DNA from: Hexactinellida sp. DTS-2022
Lineage: Eukaryota > Porifera > Hexactinellida
NCBI GenBank assembly: GCA_028753945.1
Contig: JAPNXP010000001.1
Span: 6,314,501-6,378,500 of the forward strand
Length of the DNA stretch: 64,000 nucleotides
Direction: 5' to 3'
The translations under genes and the position numbers were made by a program. Below the pieces are notes generated by a model. The model saw only the letters and a list, made by a program, of their open reading frames with translations. It had not been told where the DNA came from and ran no database searches. This document shows, piece after piece, positions 22,612-34,224 of the stretch (position 1 is the first letter of the stretch; each line of letters opens with the position of its first letter).

Positions 22612-23441
22612 TTGTTGTTGTTTGCATCACCTTATTTTGTACCAATTTTAAAGGCAATTTTTCAAAGGGGGCACGTGCCCCCTGTGCCTCCACAAAATCC
22701 CCCACTTTGGACTGTACAGGGAATCCTTGTTGTATGAATAGGAACTGATAATTTACACAAACTATGATACATTTTGAGGTTGTAGAAATTTTTGGAGGTA
22801 TTATTCGACAGACAATCTATAAATTTGTCTCATCTAAAAATCCTCGTGGAAATTTTATTTTATCCTTGTAACGGTTGTACGCCTGGACAGAACAACCAAA
22901 TTGTTAAAATCCCTGTGCGGTTGACAGGTATAGACTATTAGTCATCTAGTTGCTCCCTATATGATATTAATTGCCTGGCCGTTGAGAGTTTTGGTAAACA
23001 GGGATCACCAATTATTTTTCTTAAAAATGAACTATATGTACTTTATACATTGAAATTAGGTATTTTTATCCACTTTTAAATGATCCTATATATAATTAAT
23101 TATATTACGTCATCTAAGTAACATAATATATTAGAGAGAGATTATAATATCTCTCTCACTAAAACCAATATCTTCGAGCCTTTATTGTACTGAAAAAATC
23201 GATAACTGAGTTGAATCAATTGTTTTTGCTAACTCACTTTCGATACTTAGTAAATAGTAAGCAAGATCAACCAGTCTGCTTTACTTAGTATGTAGTTCTT
23301 AATTAACTTTAGTTTGCTGAACGAGCTTGCTGCTGTAGCTATAGCGACAGGGTAAATTCAAGAAAATTCGTGATGTGATGCAAGTATTTGAAAAACTCCT
23401 TCCAGTTTCATTCATAGCATCGTGTTGATAGTCAAGTTTTT
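22612..23441. other. Unassigned AT-rich spacer
   Basis: Positions 22660-22700 have a small GGGGGCACGTGCCCCC palindrome. Positions 22728-22800 (GGAACTGATAATTTACACAA) resemble 61998-62064. No coding frame or known element identified. Confidence 0.4.
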
Positions 23442-24240
23442 ACTGTGCCGACTATACTATAGTATAGTGGCCCAGTCTCGAAATGAATGCCTTGGTTACT
23501 TATTATATAAATTATTACTGGGTCGACTATACTATAATAGAGTGGCCCAGTTCTAATCTCAGTGCCTTGGTTAGTTACTATGCCGACTATACTATATTAT
23601 AGCGGCCCAGTTCTAATCTCACTGCCTTTATTTTTTTAAATATTACTCAGCCGACTATATTATAGTATAGTGGCCTAGTTCTAATCTTACAACTTATATT
23701 ATTATTATTACTGTGCCGACTATACTATAGTATAGTGGCCCAGTTCTAATCTTACTGCCTTTAATATTTTTTTTACTGTGCCGACTATACTATAGTATAG
23801 TGGCCCAGTATTAGAATCACTGCCTTTATAATTATTATTATTATTTATTTTATTATTATTACTGTGCCGACTATACTATAGTATAGTGGCCCAGTATTGG
23901 AATCACTGCAATTATTATTTTGATTATTATTATTTTTTTTACTGTGCCGACTATACTATAGTATAGTGGCCCAGTATTAGAATCACTGCCTTTATTATTT
24001 GTATTATTATTATTATTATTTTTACTGTGCCGCTATACTATAGTATAGTGGCCCAGTATTGGAATCACTGCCTTTATTATTATTATTATTATTACTGTGC
24101 CGACTATACTATAGTATAGTGGCCCAGTATTGGAATCACTGCCTTTATTACTGTGCCGACTATACTATAGTATAGTGGCCCAGTATTGGAATCACTGCCT
24201 TTATTACTGTGCCGACTATACTATAGTATAGTGGCCCAGT
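23442..24240 (+). repeat. Cluster of 12 copies of the 35-bp palindrome
   Basis: Copies start at about 23442, 23517, 23577, 23645, 23710, 23775, 23861, 23941, 24024, 24094, 24150 and 24206. Each is followed by a tail (TATTGGAATCACTGCCTTTA or GTTCTAATCTTACTGCCTTT) and a variable (TTA)n tract before the next copy, so the period runs from 56 to 86 bp. Spacer tails are of two classes. Several early copies carry substitutions in the palindrome, while later ones are identical, giving a gradient of age from left to right. This is a minisatellite whose unit is also found singly elsewhere in the window. Confidence 0.9.
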
Positions 24241-25343
24241 ATTGGTCTTAGTGCCTTGGTTATTATTATTTTCCTTCCGTATCCTCTCCACAGAACAGAG
24301 TTTTATTAACTAAGAGCCCAAATTTTCAGGATATGTGTCTCATGGGTTACAGATGTGCACCTGGGGTCACGTTTTTTTATCACATTTATTTGGCCACATT
24401 TTTGCACCTGTTTAATATTAGAAAAAGAACAATAAATATCTGCGAATATTTAATTTATATGCATTCGATAGAGAATTAAATTCTACACCTTTTCACAGTG
24501 CACGAATTTTTAAATTGGGCTTCGTTTGTTCCACAATTGAGTTGGAAATTTCCTTTGTTTACTAACACTTCAGTTCAGTTGAAAGTGTTAAATCTAATTC
24601 TATTGTTTCAACTTGTGATTATTATATTGATTCAACTTGTGAGATCGAGTAGGCTTCTATTTTCCAATTGAAAACTAAGATTATAGATTTCAATAACAAC
24701 GACAGATTATGTGATTATATTTACTTCTGCAAGAATACTCTTGCACTGTTAATATACTGACGTAATTAATTATAATTAATTAAGTCAGTATATGACTTAT
24801 ATAGATGCTCCAAATTTGTTTATTAGGCGTTATCGAGTGTGCGGAATTGAAATTTGATAGCCAAATAAATTAATTTATTATTTATGACAAAATAATCAAA
24901 CTTTATAAATATAAGTTGACATTGAAATTGGTGTTAAATTATAAATAATATTAATAATTATTTATACTAATTAATTAAATATCATAAATCTCAGAGACTA
25001 TAGAAGATAGAAACAAACTTTCAATTTATCAATTGATCCTTAAGCCACGTAGCACCTCTATAAATGTGTCTTGACACCTTGAGGTGTTAATGACATCGTA
25101 AAAAAAATGAGTTTTGACAATTTTGTGAATTATATATTTCGAATGGGTTGGGTGGTGTTGGGTGATCACCCAACACGCACATAAAAAATGCTGACTCATC
25201 ACTTATTATATTCTACTCAAACTTGAATATCTCTAAAATTAAGTGAGCTAAATGGAAACTTCCAACACTCTAAGGGTCATTGCCTTCTGAAACACTTTTC
25301 TGAAATAATTTAACACCTTCATAGTGATGATGACTTGGCGGAA

Positions 25344-25469
25344 AAAAAATCCAAAATTGCAGCCGTGCGGACAGGATGTTCCTTTGGAGGCACTATCAAT
25401 AAAACACCATCAAAATATAGTGCCACCAAAGGAACATGCGTCGGCACAGCTGCAATTTTGGATTTTTTT
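25344..25469 (+). repeat. Hairpin repeat h4
   Basis: Left arm GCAGCCGTGCGGACAGG is decayed; right arm GTCGGCACAGCTGC is intact. Confidence 0.8.
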
Positions 25470-26785
25470 ATTTTTATTATTATTATTTTTTCTCCGTAGA
25501 CGGTGCCCTGGCCAGAGCTTTGGAGTTGATGGGCTAAAACTTGGCATGTAGGTGCGTATGGACCGTCTAATTTGCACCTGGGGTTACGATTTTTTATTAA
25601 CACATTTTGGACACATTTTTAACACCTTTCAAAATTTGTCTGGTCCATAACTGAAAAAATGTTTTACTAAACCCCCAAATTTTATTTCATATTTGGATTC
25701 ACCATAAAATTCTGCGTCTGATGGGAGAAGAAATCTTTCAATAAAGGGGTCAATTTCTGCCATAAATGGGGTTTGAAGTTTCTTTGTTTACTCACACTTC
25801 AATTTCAGTAAACTGTGAAATCTAATTCCATTGTTTCAACTTGTAATAATTATATTGATTTAACTTGTTAAATCCTACTCTAGTGATTCAACTTGCGATA
25901 ATTATATTGATTTAACTTAGAAATTCCATCTGGCTTCTATTTAATTCTAATATTACTATACAATGGATTAAATAAATATTATAATATAAGGAATTTGTTG
26001 ACTAAATTCAACTTAACCGTGGATAACATTGCTAAAATAAATAACTAATACTATAATTTATTAACAATAAATATTGAATGATTGGCTTTAAACTCAAGAT
26101 GGTTTATGATAGAACTAACTGTTAAGATTTTACAATCCACAACAACGACAGATTAAGTGAATATATTTATTTCGGCGAGAATATTCTTGCACAATTAATG
26201 TACTGACGTAATTAATTATAATTAATTCCTTTTGTATTTAACTTATAGACGGTTCCAATTGGATTATTGGGGTTATCGAGTGCGTGGAATTCAAACATTA
26301 TAGTGAAATTCAATTTAAATTAATAATAATTGCAAATAATTGAACTTAATTTATTTTGCTGTATATAATAATGGTGTTAAATAATTAATACATTAATTAA
26401 ATTTTTATACTAATTAGGTAAATTTCATTAATCTCAGAGATGATACTAGATAGAAACAAACTTTCAATTTATCAATTGGTCCTTATGCCAGGTACCACCT
26501 ATACAAGTGGGTCTTGACACCTTGAGGTGATGATGACATCGTTATAAAAATGTATTTTTACAATTTTTTTAATTCGACATTTAAAATGGGTTAGTTGGTG
26601 TTGGGTGATGACCCAACACTCACATAAAAAATGCTGGCTCATCACATATTATATTCTACTGAAACTTGAATATCTTTGAAACGAAGTGAGCAAAATGGAA
26701 ACTTCCACGACTCTAAGGGTCGTTGCCTTCTGAAACACCTTTCTGAAATAATTTAACACCTTTGTAGTGATGATGACTTGGTGAA

Positions 26786-26915
26786 AAAAAAAATCCAAAA
26801 TTGCAGCCTGTGCCGACAGCATGTTCCATTGGAGGCACTATCAATAGACCACCACCAAAATATAGTGCCACCAAATGAACATGCGTCGGCACAGGCTGCA
26901 ATTTTGGATTTTTTT
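26786..26915 (+). repeat. Hairpin repeat h5
   Basis: Matched C/G state: GCAGCCTGTGCCGACAG / GTCGGCACAGGCTGC. A 35-bp palindrome abuts its right end. Confidence 0.85.
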
Positions 26916-26950
26916 ACTGTGCCGACTATACTATAGTATAGTGGCCCAGT
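26916..26950. repeat. 35-bp palindrome directly after h5
   Basis: Intact copy, beginning ACTGTGCCGAC immediately after the T-run of the hairpin, followed by the TTGGAATCACTGCC tail. Confidence 0.85.
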
Positions 26951-27724
26951 GTTGGAATCACTGCCTTTATTATTTATTTTATTTTTTCTCCGTAGACGGT
27001 GCATTGACCACACCTGTATACATTGAGGACTGTAACTTGGCATGTAGTTTCGAAATGACCGTCTAATTTGCACCTGGGGTTACGATTTTTGATCAAATAA
27101 TTTTAACACCTATTTAAACTAATTATGGCTCATAACATGAAATAATTAATATTGAGCTTGATAAGATTTACACATACGGATAGAGAATTAATTTCTACAC
27201 CTTTTGGCAATTCACAAATGTTCAATTTAGCCTAGGTTTGTGCCATAATTGGGGTGCCAATCTCCTGTGTTTCCTCACACTTGAGATTCAGTGAAACTGT
27301 TAAATCCAATTCTATTGTTTCAACTTGTAATAATTATATTGAATTTTATTCTATTGTTTCAACTTGTAATAATTATATTGATTTAACTTGTTAAATCTTT
27401 CACTATTGTTTCAACTTGCGATAATTATATTGATTCAACTTATAAATTCCAGCTGGCTTCTATTTAATTGTAGTATTACTATACAATGGATTAAATAAAA
27501 TATAATAATATAAGGAATTTGTTGACTAAACTCAAATCACCGTGGATAACATTGCTAAAATAACTAACTAATAATATAATTTATTATCAATACATAATGA
27601 ATGAATGGCATTAAACTCTAGATGGTTTATGATAGAAACAAACTTCAAATTTATCTAACGTTCCTTGTGACTCGGACCAAATAACAAATGCTTCTTCACA
27701 CCTTGGGCGTTGATGACTTGGCGA

Positions 27725-27850
27725 AAAAAAATCCAAAATTGCAGCCTGCGCCGACAGCATGTTCCTTTGGAGGCACTATCAATAAACCAACAAAAATATA
27801 TAGTGCCACCAAAGGAACATGCGTCGGCACAGGCTGCAATTTTGTATTTA
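27725..27850 (+). repeat. Hairpin repeat h6
   Basis: GCAGCCTGCGCCGACAG / GTCGGCACAGGCTGC. One position (CGCC vs GGCA) would be a wobble in RNA. Confidence 0.85.
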
Positions 27851-28516
27851 TTTTTGTATTTTTATTATTTCTCCGTAGCAGGTGCCCTGGCCACACCTGT
27901 ATACATTGAGGGCTGAAACTTGGCATGTAGTTGTGGAGGGACCGTCCAATTTGCACCTGGGGTTACGATTTTTTATCAAATGATTTCAACGCCTATTTAA
28001 ACTAATTATAACTCATAACATGAAATAATTAATATTGAGCTTGAAAAATTTACATGTACGGATAGAGAATTAAATTCTACACCTTTTCACAGTGCACGAA
28101 TTTTTAAATTGGGTTTCGTTAGTGCCACAAAAGAGTTGCAAGTTTCCTTTGTTTACTAACACTTCAGTTCCATTGAAAGTGTTAAATCTAATTCTATTGT
28201 TTCAACTTGCGATAATTAAATTGATTCAACTTATAAATTCCGCTGGCTTCTGTTTAATTGTAGTATTACTAGGCAATGGATTAAATAAAATAATATATTA
28301 TGAGGAATTTGTTGACTTAATTCAACTCAACCGTGGATAACATTGCTAAAAAAATTAACTAATAATATAATTTATTATCAATACATAATGAATGAATGGC
28401 ATTAAACTCAAGATGGTTTATGATAGAAACAAACTTCAAATTTATCTACCATTCCTTGTGGCTCGGATCAATTAACAAATGGATCATGACACCTTGAGGC
28501 GTTGATGACTTGGCGA

Positions 28517-28640
28517 AAAAAAATCCAAAATTGCAGATGTGCTGACAGCATGTTCTTTTGGAGGCACTATCAATAACCCACCAACAAAATATAGTGCCAC
28601 CAAAGGAACATGCGTCGGCACAGCTGCAATTTTGGATTTT
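28517..28640 (+). repeat. Hairpin repeat h7
   Basis: GCAGATGTGCTGACAG / GTCGGCACAGCTGC. The left arm has two changes. Confidence 0.8.
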
Positions 28641-29084
28641 TATTATTATTTTTATTTCTCCGTAGCAGGTGCTCTGGCCACACCTGTATACATTGAGGGC
28701 TGAAAATTGGCATGTAGTTGCGGAGGGACCGTCTAATTTGCACCTGGGGTTACGAATTTTTATTAAGAAATTTTTGACACATCTTTAACACCTTTCAAAA
28801 TTTGTCTGGTCCATAACTCAAAATATGTTTTAATAACCCCAAAATTTTATTTCATATTTAGATTCATCTTAAAAATCTGCGTCTGATGGGAGAAGAAAAC
28901 TTTCAATAAAGAGTTTTATTTCTGCCATAAATGGGGGTTGAAATTTCTTTGTTTACTCACACTTCAGTTTCAGTATAACTGTTAAATCTAATTCCATTGT
29001 TTCAACTTGTAATAATTATATTGATTTAACTTGTTAAATCTTTCACTATTGTTTCAACTTGCTACAATTATATTGATTTAACTT

Positions 29085-29485
29085 CAGTCTTTGCCAGAAA
29101 AGACCACCCCGGAAAAAACCCCTGGAAAAAACCGGAAAAAACCGGTTTTTTCCACCCTGGAAAAGGGCAGTAAATTTGGAAAAAATCCACTTATGACCAT
29201 ATATGGCAACACTATAGGCCCATTTATGGTCAGCTTCTATATGCAAGAGACAGATATTATAAAGAGATTCGACACTAGTGCCAACGATTGTTAAATTTAG
29301 GACTTTTGAGAGTGGATCCCTAATGTTATACAAAGGTTAGTGGATTAACCACTAAGTACACCGAAATACGTATATTAATTACGCATAGGCCAGTCAATAG
29401 AAAAAGGCAGAAAAGTCCAGAAAAGGGCGGTTTTTTCCACCTGCCCCGGTCTTTTCTAAAAAAGGGCGGTTTTTTCCGAACACTG
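29085..29485. mobile_element. hAT-like MITE
   Basis: Left end CAGTCTTTGCCAGAAAAG and right end TTTTTCCGAACACTG, with an interior rich in GGAAAAAACC / GGTTTTTTCC. It is flanked by a perfect 8-bp duplication, TTTAACTT (29077-29084 and 29486-29493), and interrupts a repeat-array unit at a TTGATTTAACTTGT block. The 67- and 95-codon frames over it are not genes. Confidence 0.88.
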
Positions 29486-29599
29486 TTTAACTTGTGAATT
29501 CGAGCTGGCTTCTATTTTATTGTTTTAACTTGTAATAATTATATTGATTCAAATTGTTAAATCTTATCTATTGTTTCAACTTGCGATAATTATATTTAT

Positions 29600-29958
29600 T
29601 GAACATCTATACTTACAGGTTTCTTCAAAAAGTATAAATCAAATAATTTCTATCTTTCTCATTATTTGACTTTTACTTATTCTTTTTTACCTTTATTCTT
29701 TTGAATCATTGTCGTAAACTTCTATTTTTGAAGGTATTGTTTTTCCTATTCTATTTATTAATACACTTTCTTTTCTTTCTCACAATTCGTTCTCAATATT
29801 AAGTTTAATTAATTACTACCGGAATTTTTAAATCAATTTTAATTTTAATTAATACAAAATAATATGATAATATAGTTAATTAAACTTTCTTTTTCACTGC
29901 TGTATTTACTGTAAATCTATTTTATATTTCGCTTTATACTTTAACTTACTAATTTGAT
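29600..29958. other. AT-rich DNA upstream of the Helentron coding region
   Basis: Marks the transition from the repeat array to the Helentron. No TE terminus could be recognised; the Helentron 5' end probably lies within 29600-29950. Confidence 0.4.
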
Positions 29959-31191
29959 ATGATATCAATCGAGCTCTATAGAGCAAGAATAAGTGGCTGG
30001 GGTGGGCGTGCTAAGTCCCCACTATCCCAGTGTATAGTCAAAAAGTCTTGTCTATGTTTCGACATATTGTTGCGCATGTCTACCCGCCTACAGGCTAACA
30101 TCATCAGCGCCTTATTGATAATCGGTGGGATTGAAATAAATCCTGGGCCTGGTTCAACAACGGAGGAGGAAATTTGTTCTATGGAGATAGAGGAATCTTC
30201 CCAAACAGATGTGTTTATATTCCCCTCCTCTCAAACGGTACAACAGACTCCGATATCGTCTCAAGTTGTACCTTTAAACGACCTCGATTTGTCTAGCCAG
30301 TATTCTGATGTACCAATGACTCCTGAGAAGGGAATCTCTACCCCTAAGTCTCGGAAGAGAAAAGGGTACAGGGCTAGAAAAGATAGAAATCGAGCTGCTA
30401 TCAAGAAGAGACGAACTGATGACTCAGAGTTTTGTAAAACTGAGAATGAGACTCGTCTTGAGCGTTTCAATGAGGATTGTGATGATCCCGATTTTCTATC
30501 TAAGCACAAAGAAAATCAATTACGAGACATTACAAAGAGATTGAAGGATCCTGAAAAGCGTGCTGAGCATAATAAACAGCAGCTAGACGCTATGACTGAG
30601 AGATTGAAGGATCCTGAGAAGCCTGCTGAGCATAATATCGCTGTAGCAGAGAGATTGAAGGATCCTAATGTGCGTGCTGAGCATAATATCGCTGTAGCAG
30701 AGAGATTGAAGGATCCTAATGTGCGTGCTGAGCATAATATTGCTGTAGCAGAGAGATTGAAGGATCTTAATGTGCGTGCTGAGCATAATATCGCTGTAGC
30801 AGAGAGATTGAAGGATCCTAATGTGCGTGCTGAGCATAATATCGCTGTAGCAGAGAGATTGAAGGATCCTGAGAAGCGTGCTATGAATAATGACGCTGTG
30901 GCCGAGAGGTTGAAGGATCTTGAAAAGCGTGCTGTGCATAATGACGCTGTGGCCGAGAGGTTGAAGGATCCTGATGTGCGTGAAAAGCACAACAAAAATG
31001 TTCTGGAGAAATATAGAACTAATAGAGAGGAGGTTAACTCTGTTATACAAAGTTATTTCTCCCAGATATCTCAAGGTCCAACGTATGTTTGTTCTTGATG
31101 TGGTTGTCTCCATTTCAGGAAAACAGTTGTTATTCTTAAGAGAGAGAAACTTGTTTCAACGAATCTTTCCAACTCTGATTTCGTCAAACAG
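29959..31191 (+). CDS. Helentron exon 1: 2A-like N-terminus and 17-residue repeats
   Basis: ATG 29959 opens a 379-codon frame. Residues 47-64 are hydrophobic and end in IIGGIEINPGP, resembling the ribosome-skipping 2A consensus (D-V/I-E-X-N-P-G-P) with Gly in place of the first Asp. Residues 120-150 are strongly basic (KSRKRKGYRARKDRNRAAIKKRR), a likely nuclear or nucleic-acid-binding segment. Residues 190-355 consist of about ten copies of a 17-residue charged repeat of the form RLKDPNVRAEHNIAVAE (51 bp each), probably helical. The frame hits TGA at 31096-31098 inside a cysteine cluster (YVCS-stop-CGCLHF), then stays open to a donor at about 31192 (AAACAG/GTAATT). The stop therefore looks like a nonsense mutation of a CxCCxC motif. 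Confidence 0.8.
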
Positions 31192-31343
31192 GTAATTATA
31201 TTATTAACGTTAAATATTTATATAATTTTTTTGCTAATTAATATATAATTAAATTAGATTCAATTATTATTTAATTAAAGCCATACTCAAATATGATATC
31301 CGGGTGAACCTATTATTTATTGTTATCTGTTATTCCCCTTTAG

Positions 31344-32192
31344 GTTTTTCTCTATGAGACGGTCGACATACAGTATGTGTGTAAGAACTGTCTCATTAAT
31401 ATCAAAGATGGCAGAGTCCCTAAGATAGCCTTGTGCCATGGCTTAACTTTCCCCGAGATCCCTTCTGAGCTAACTGGTCTGACTGTGATTGAACAGAGAC
31501 TTGTATCTCCCAGACACGAGTTCATGAACATCAGATCTCTTGGCAGGGAGAGACAGCACGGACTGCATGGCATGGTTGTTAATGTTCCCATAGACGTAGA
31601 TAAGACTGTTAATCGGTTACCTAGGACGTTCCTACAGTCCCAAACTATTCAATTACAATTGTTTCGTAAGTTATCGTTCGCGAAACCCTATTTATACGAA
31701 ACGATAAGACCGAATGTAGTGTTAGAAGCAGCTCTCTATCTCTCTACCACTGAGCTCTTCAAGCTAGAGAAGGTAGTAGTTTCAGAGAACTGGGTTAACT
31801 CTATAACACGTACTGGTTCTGGTAATGTTAATTTTATTGTTAATCCGAATGACGAGCCTTCTGATATAGTTATAGATGAAGAGGAACATAATTCTGAGAC
31901 TGTTCCTGGTATCGAGGAGCTCTTCGATAACCTTGAGGAGTTGTTAAAGGAGATTGATGATTGGGATGAGACCAAGGATGATCTCCCCATTAACCCTGGT
32001 TCTCTAGACACACTGCTGCTGTCTAATGAGAACCTGCTAATGAAATTGGCTCCTGGTGAAGGGAGGAAGCCTCTGTACTTCTCACAGGATAAGTTTATAG
32101 AGGAACTAGCTTACCCTTGTGTGTTTGCTGGTCAATGCAGAGACTTACCTGAGGACTTGTCTATCCTCAAGAAATCAAAGTCTGACATCTTG
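31344..32192 (+). CDS. Helentron exon 2: N-terminal conserved domain
   Basis: Acceptor CCCCTTTAG at about 31343. The exon begins VFLYETVDIQYVCKNCL and continues through VIEQRLVSPRHEFMNIRSLG and GLHGMVVNVPIDV, a block found just upstream of Rep in many metazoan Helitrons. An acidic stretch (DEEEHNSETVPGIEELF) follows. A GT donor after KSKSDILR (about 32193) fits an intron to 32365, because exon 3 opens YDRRCSTNIPLLFLKYKLVE in the right phase. Without splicing the frame would end at 32222. The role is probably DNA binding or protein assembly with Rep; not proven for the family. Confidence 0.8.
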
Positions 32193-32365
32193 AGGTTAGT
32201 TATACTCAATACTTATGTCTAAATCTTTACTATTAAATTACTAATAATATTTTAATTGTTATACTAAACCAAGGATTTTTAGCCTAATTCAGATGTGTAT
32301 CCATGGTCAAATTATATATTTCTTGTAATTACTATCTTACTTAATAACTACAAAACAATTCACTA

Positions 32366-34222
32366 GATATGATCGGAGATGTAGCACTAACATCCCCCTT
32401 CTATTTCTCAAATACAAACTGGTGGAGACAGCTAGTCTTAACAGTGCTATCAGTATTTGTATGAGAAAGACAAAGTCTACAGACGGACAGGCTATAACTG
32501 TGTCTGATGTTCTCAATGACGATAATCTGGAGAGAATGGTTGAAGACGATGAGGCTTTTATGTTCTTGAAACAAGTCCGGTCTACCCCTGCATTCTGGCA
32601 GCAGAAACAGAGAGAGCTGATGTCTATGATAAGACAGCTGGGATGTCCCACCTTCTTTCTAACTCTGTCTGCTGCTGAGACTAAATGGCTAGAGCTACTC
32701 AGGATACTGAAACAGATCCTAGATGACGTTAAGCTGTCTGTTGAAGAGGTTCTGGAATTCCAGTGGAGCGAGAGAGCAGATCTGATAAGGAGAGATCCTG
32801 TCACTTGTGCTAGGTACTTTGATCACCGCTCCAAGGAGCTATTTAAGGTACTTCGATCAGAGGTTAGTCCCCTTGGTAAATTGACTGATTACTATTTGAG
32901 AATAGAATTTCAACAAAGAGGTTCACCACATGTGCATTCGTTACTTTGGGTACAAGATGCCCCTAAGTATGGCCACAATTCGTTACCTGAAGTAATAGAA
33001 TTTATTGATCGTACTATCTCAGTTAAATTGCCAGATGAGACTAGTATAATAACTGATAATGATATTAAGTTACAGCGACATAAGCACACAAATACGTGTT
33101 ATAAGAAAAAGTCGTTTCGGCGCTGTAGGTTTGGTATTCCGTACCCTCCAATGGTATCAACTAAAATTCTAGAACCATTGGAGTTTGATGCCAGTACGGC
33201 TACCACAGAGGAGATAGCAGCTAATGCAGCTCTTAAGGAGACTGCTAAGAAAATATATACTCTAATTGACACCTATGATAAGAGCGATACTGAATTAGGT
33301 AGTATAACGATACAGGATTTCTTTAATGAACTCTATGTTACCGAAGAGCAATACATAACTGCATTGAGATCTTGTATAAATAGATCTACTATATTTCTGA
33401 AACGAAATTTGAATGAGATACGAATCAATGCTCATAATAAGACTATATTGCATCTCTGGAAAGCTAATATGGATCTCCAATACATATTGGATCCATATGC
33501 TTGTGCTGTTTATGTTATTTCGTATATCGGAAAGTCCCAACGTGGGATGTCTAAGTTGTTGAGAGATGCCTTGATGCATCTGAAAGCAGGCAATGCCACT
33601 ATTAAGGAGAGACTGAGGGGTATTGCATACAAATTTCAGAGCTGTAGCGAGGTATCAGCCCAGGAGGTTTCTTACCATCTCCTCAGTCTCCCTCTCTCTA
33701 AGTGCAGTAGAGCCAATGTGTATATTAACACCAATCCGGCTAATAAACGGGTTAGGATACTCAAGTCCAAACCCGTTCTAATGGGTATGGAGCAGGATTC
33801 TGTAGATATACTTCTGTCAGGTCTAATTGAGCACTACATGCAACGACCTGATGAGTTAGAGGAAACATGCCTAGCAGAGTTTGCCGCTTGGTATGAATTC
33901 CAATCTAGTAAGCGAATATGTAAAATTAATCCCGACTTTGATGAGGAAAATATGGAAGACGAGGCAGCGTCCCTGGTCGATAATCCGAGACTATTCTCTC
34001 TCAAAGATACAGGTTTTATGAGACTTCGTCGTAAAGCTAAAATTATTCGATTTTGAAGGTATAGTATTATACAGGACCAAGTTAACTTTTATAGAGAACA
34101 GTTAATGCTTTTTGTACCATGGAGAACTGACAGTAGTGATACTGACAATATTGACTTTAAGTCTATGTATGCTACCCATCTTAATCTGATTACTCAGAAT
34201 TGGGAATTATTTGATAGTAGAG
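32366..34222 (+). CDS. Helentron Rep (HUH endonuclease) region
   Basis: This is the Helitron-like N-terminal domain followed by the rolling-circle endonuclease. Landmarks are FFLTLSAAETKWLELLRIL, CARYFDHRSKELFKVL, FQQRGSPHVHSLLW (the H-x-H metal-binding pair at 32929-32937) and YVISYIGKSQRG (33511-33546, the tyrosine motif that nicks DNA). It is open from the acceptor at 32365 to TGA 34054-34056 (KIIRF-stop). The same frame continues past it with RYSIIQDQVNFYREQLMLFV, the conserved link towards the helicase, so this stop is a nonsense mutation. Coding sequence is lost at about 34225, where a hAT-like repeat begins. Confidence 0.85.
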
Positions 34223-34224
34223 AC

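Larger units (their letters stand above)
24285..29600 (+). repeat. Left array of hairpin-tailed non-coding units
   Basis: Head-to-tail units run approximately 24285-25469 (head TCCGTATCCTCTCCACAG, subfamily C), 25490-26915, 26985-27850, 27870-28640, and 28655 to about 29600 (tail missing). Heads of the later units read CTCCGTAGACGGTGC or CTCCGTAGCAGGTGC, then AATTTGCACCTGGGGTTACG, a body with TTGTTTCAACTTG blocks, AAGGAATTTGTTGACT, CCGTGGATAACATTGCTAAA, ATGAATGAATGGCATTAAAC, and finally TTGATGACTTGGCGAAAAAA into the hairpin. There is no conserved reading frame. The short frames along it are translations of hairpin arms. Confidence 0.8.

Noticed and set aside
23442..24240. CRISPR-like appearance: repeated palindrome with spacers
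   Set aside because: Spacers are the same tail plus (TTA)n and are not unique; the genome is eukaryotic, and no cas-like genes are present.
30516..31113. Minus-strand frames of 159 and 176 codons
   Set aside because: They are antisense shadows of the 51-bp coding repeat of the Helentron exon.
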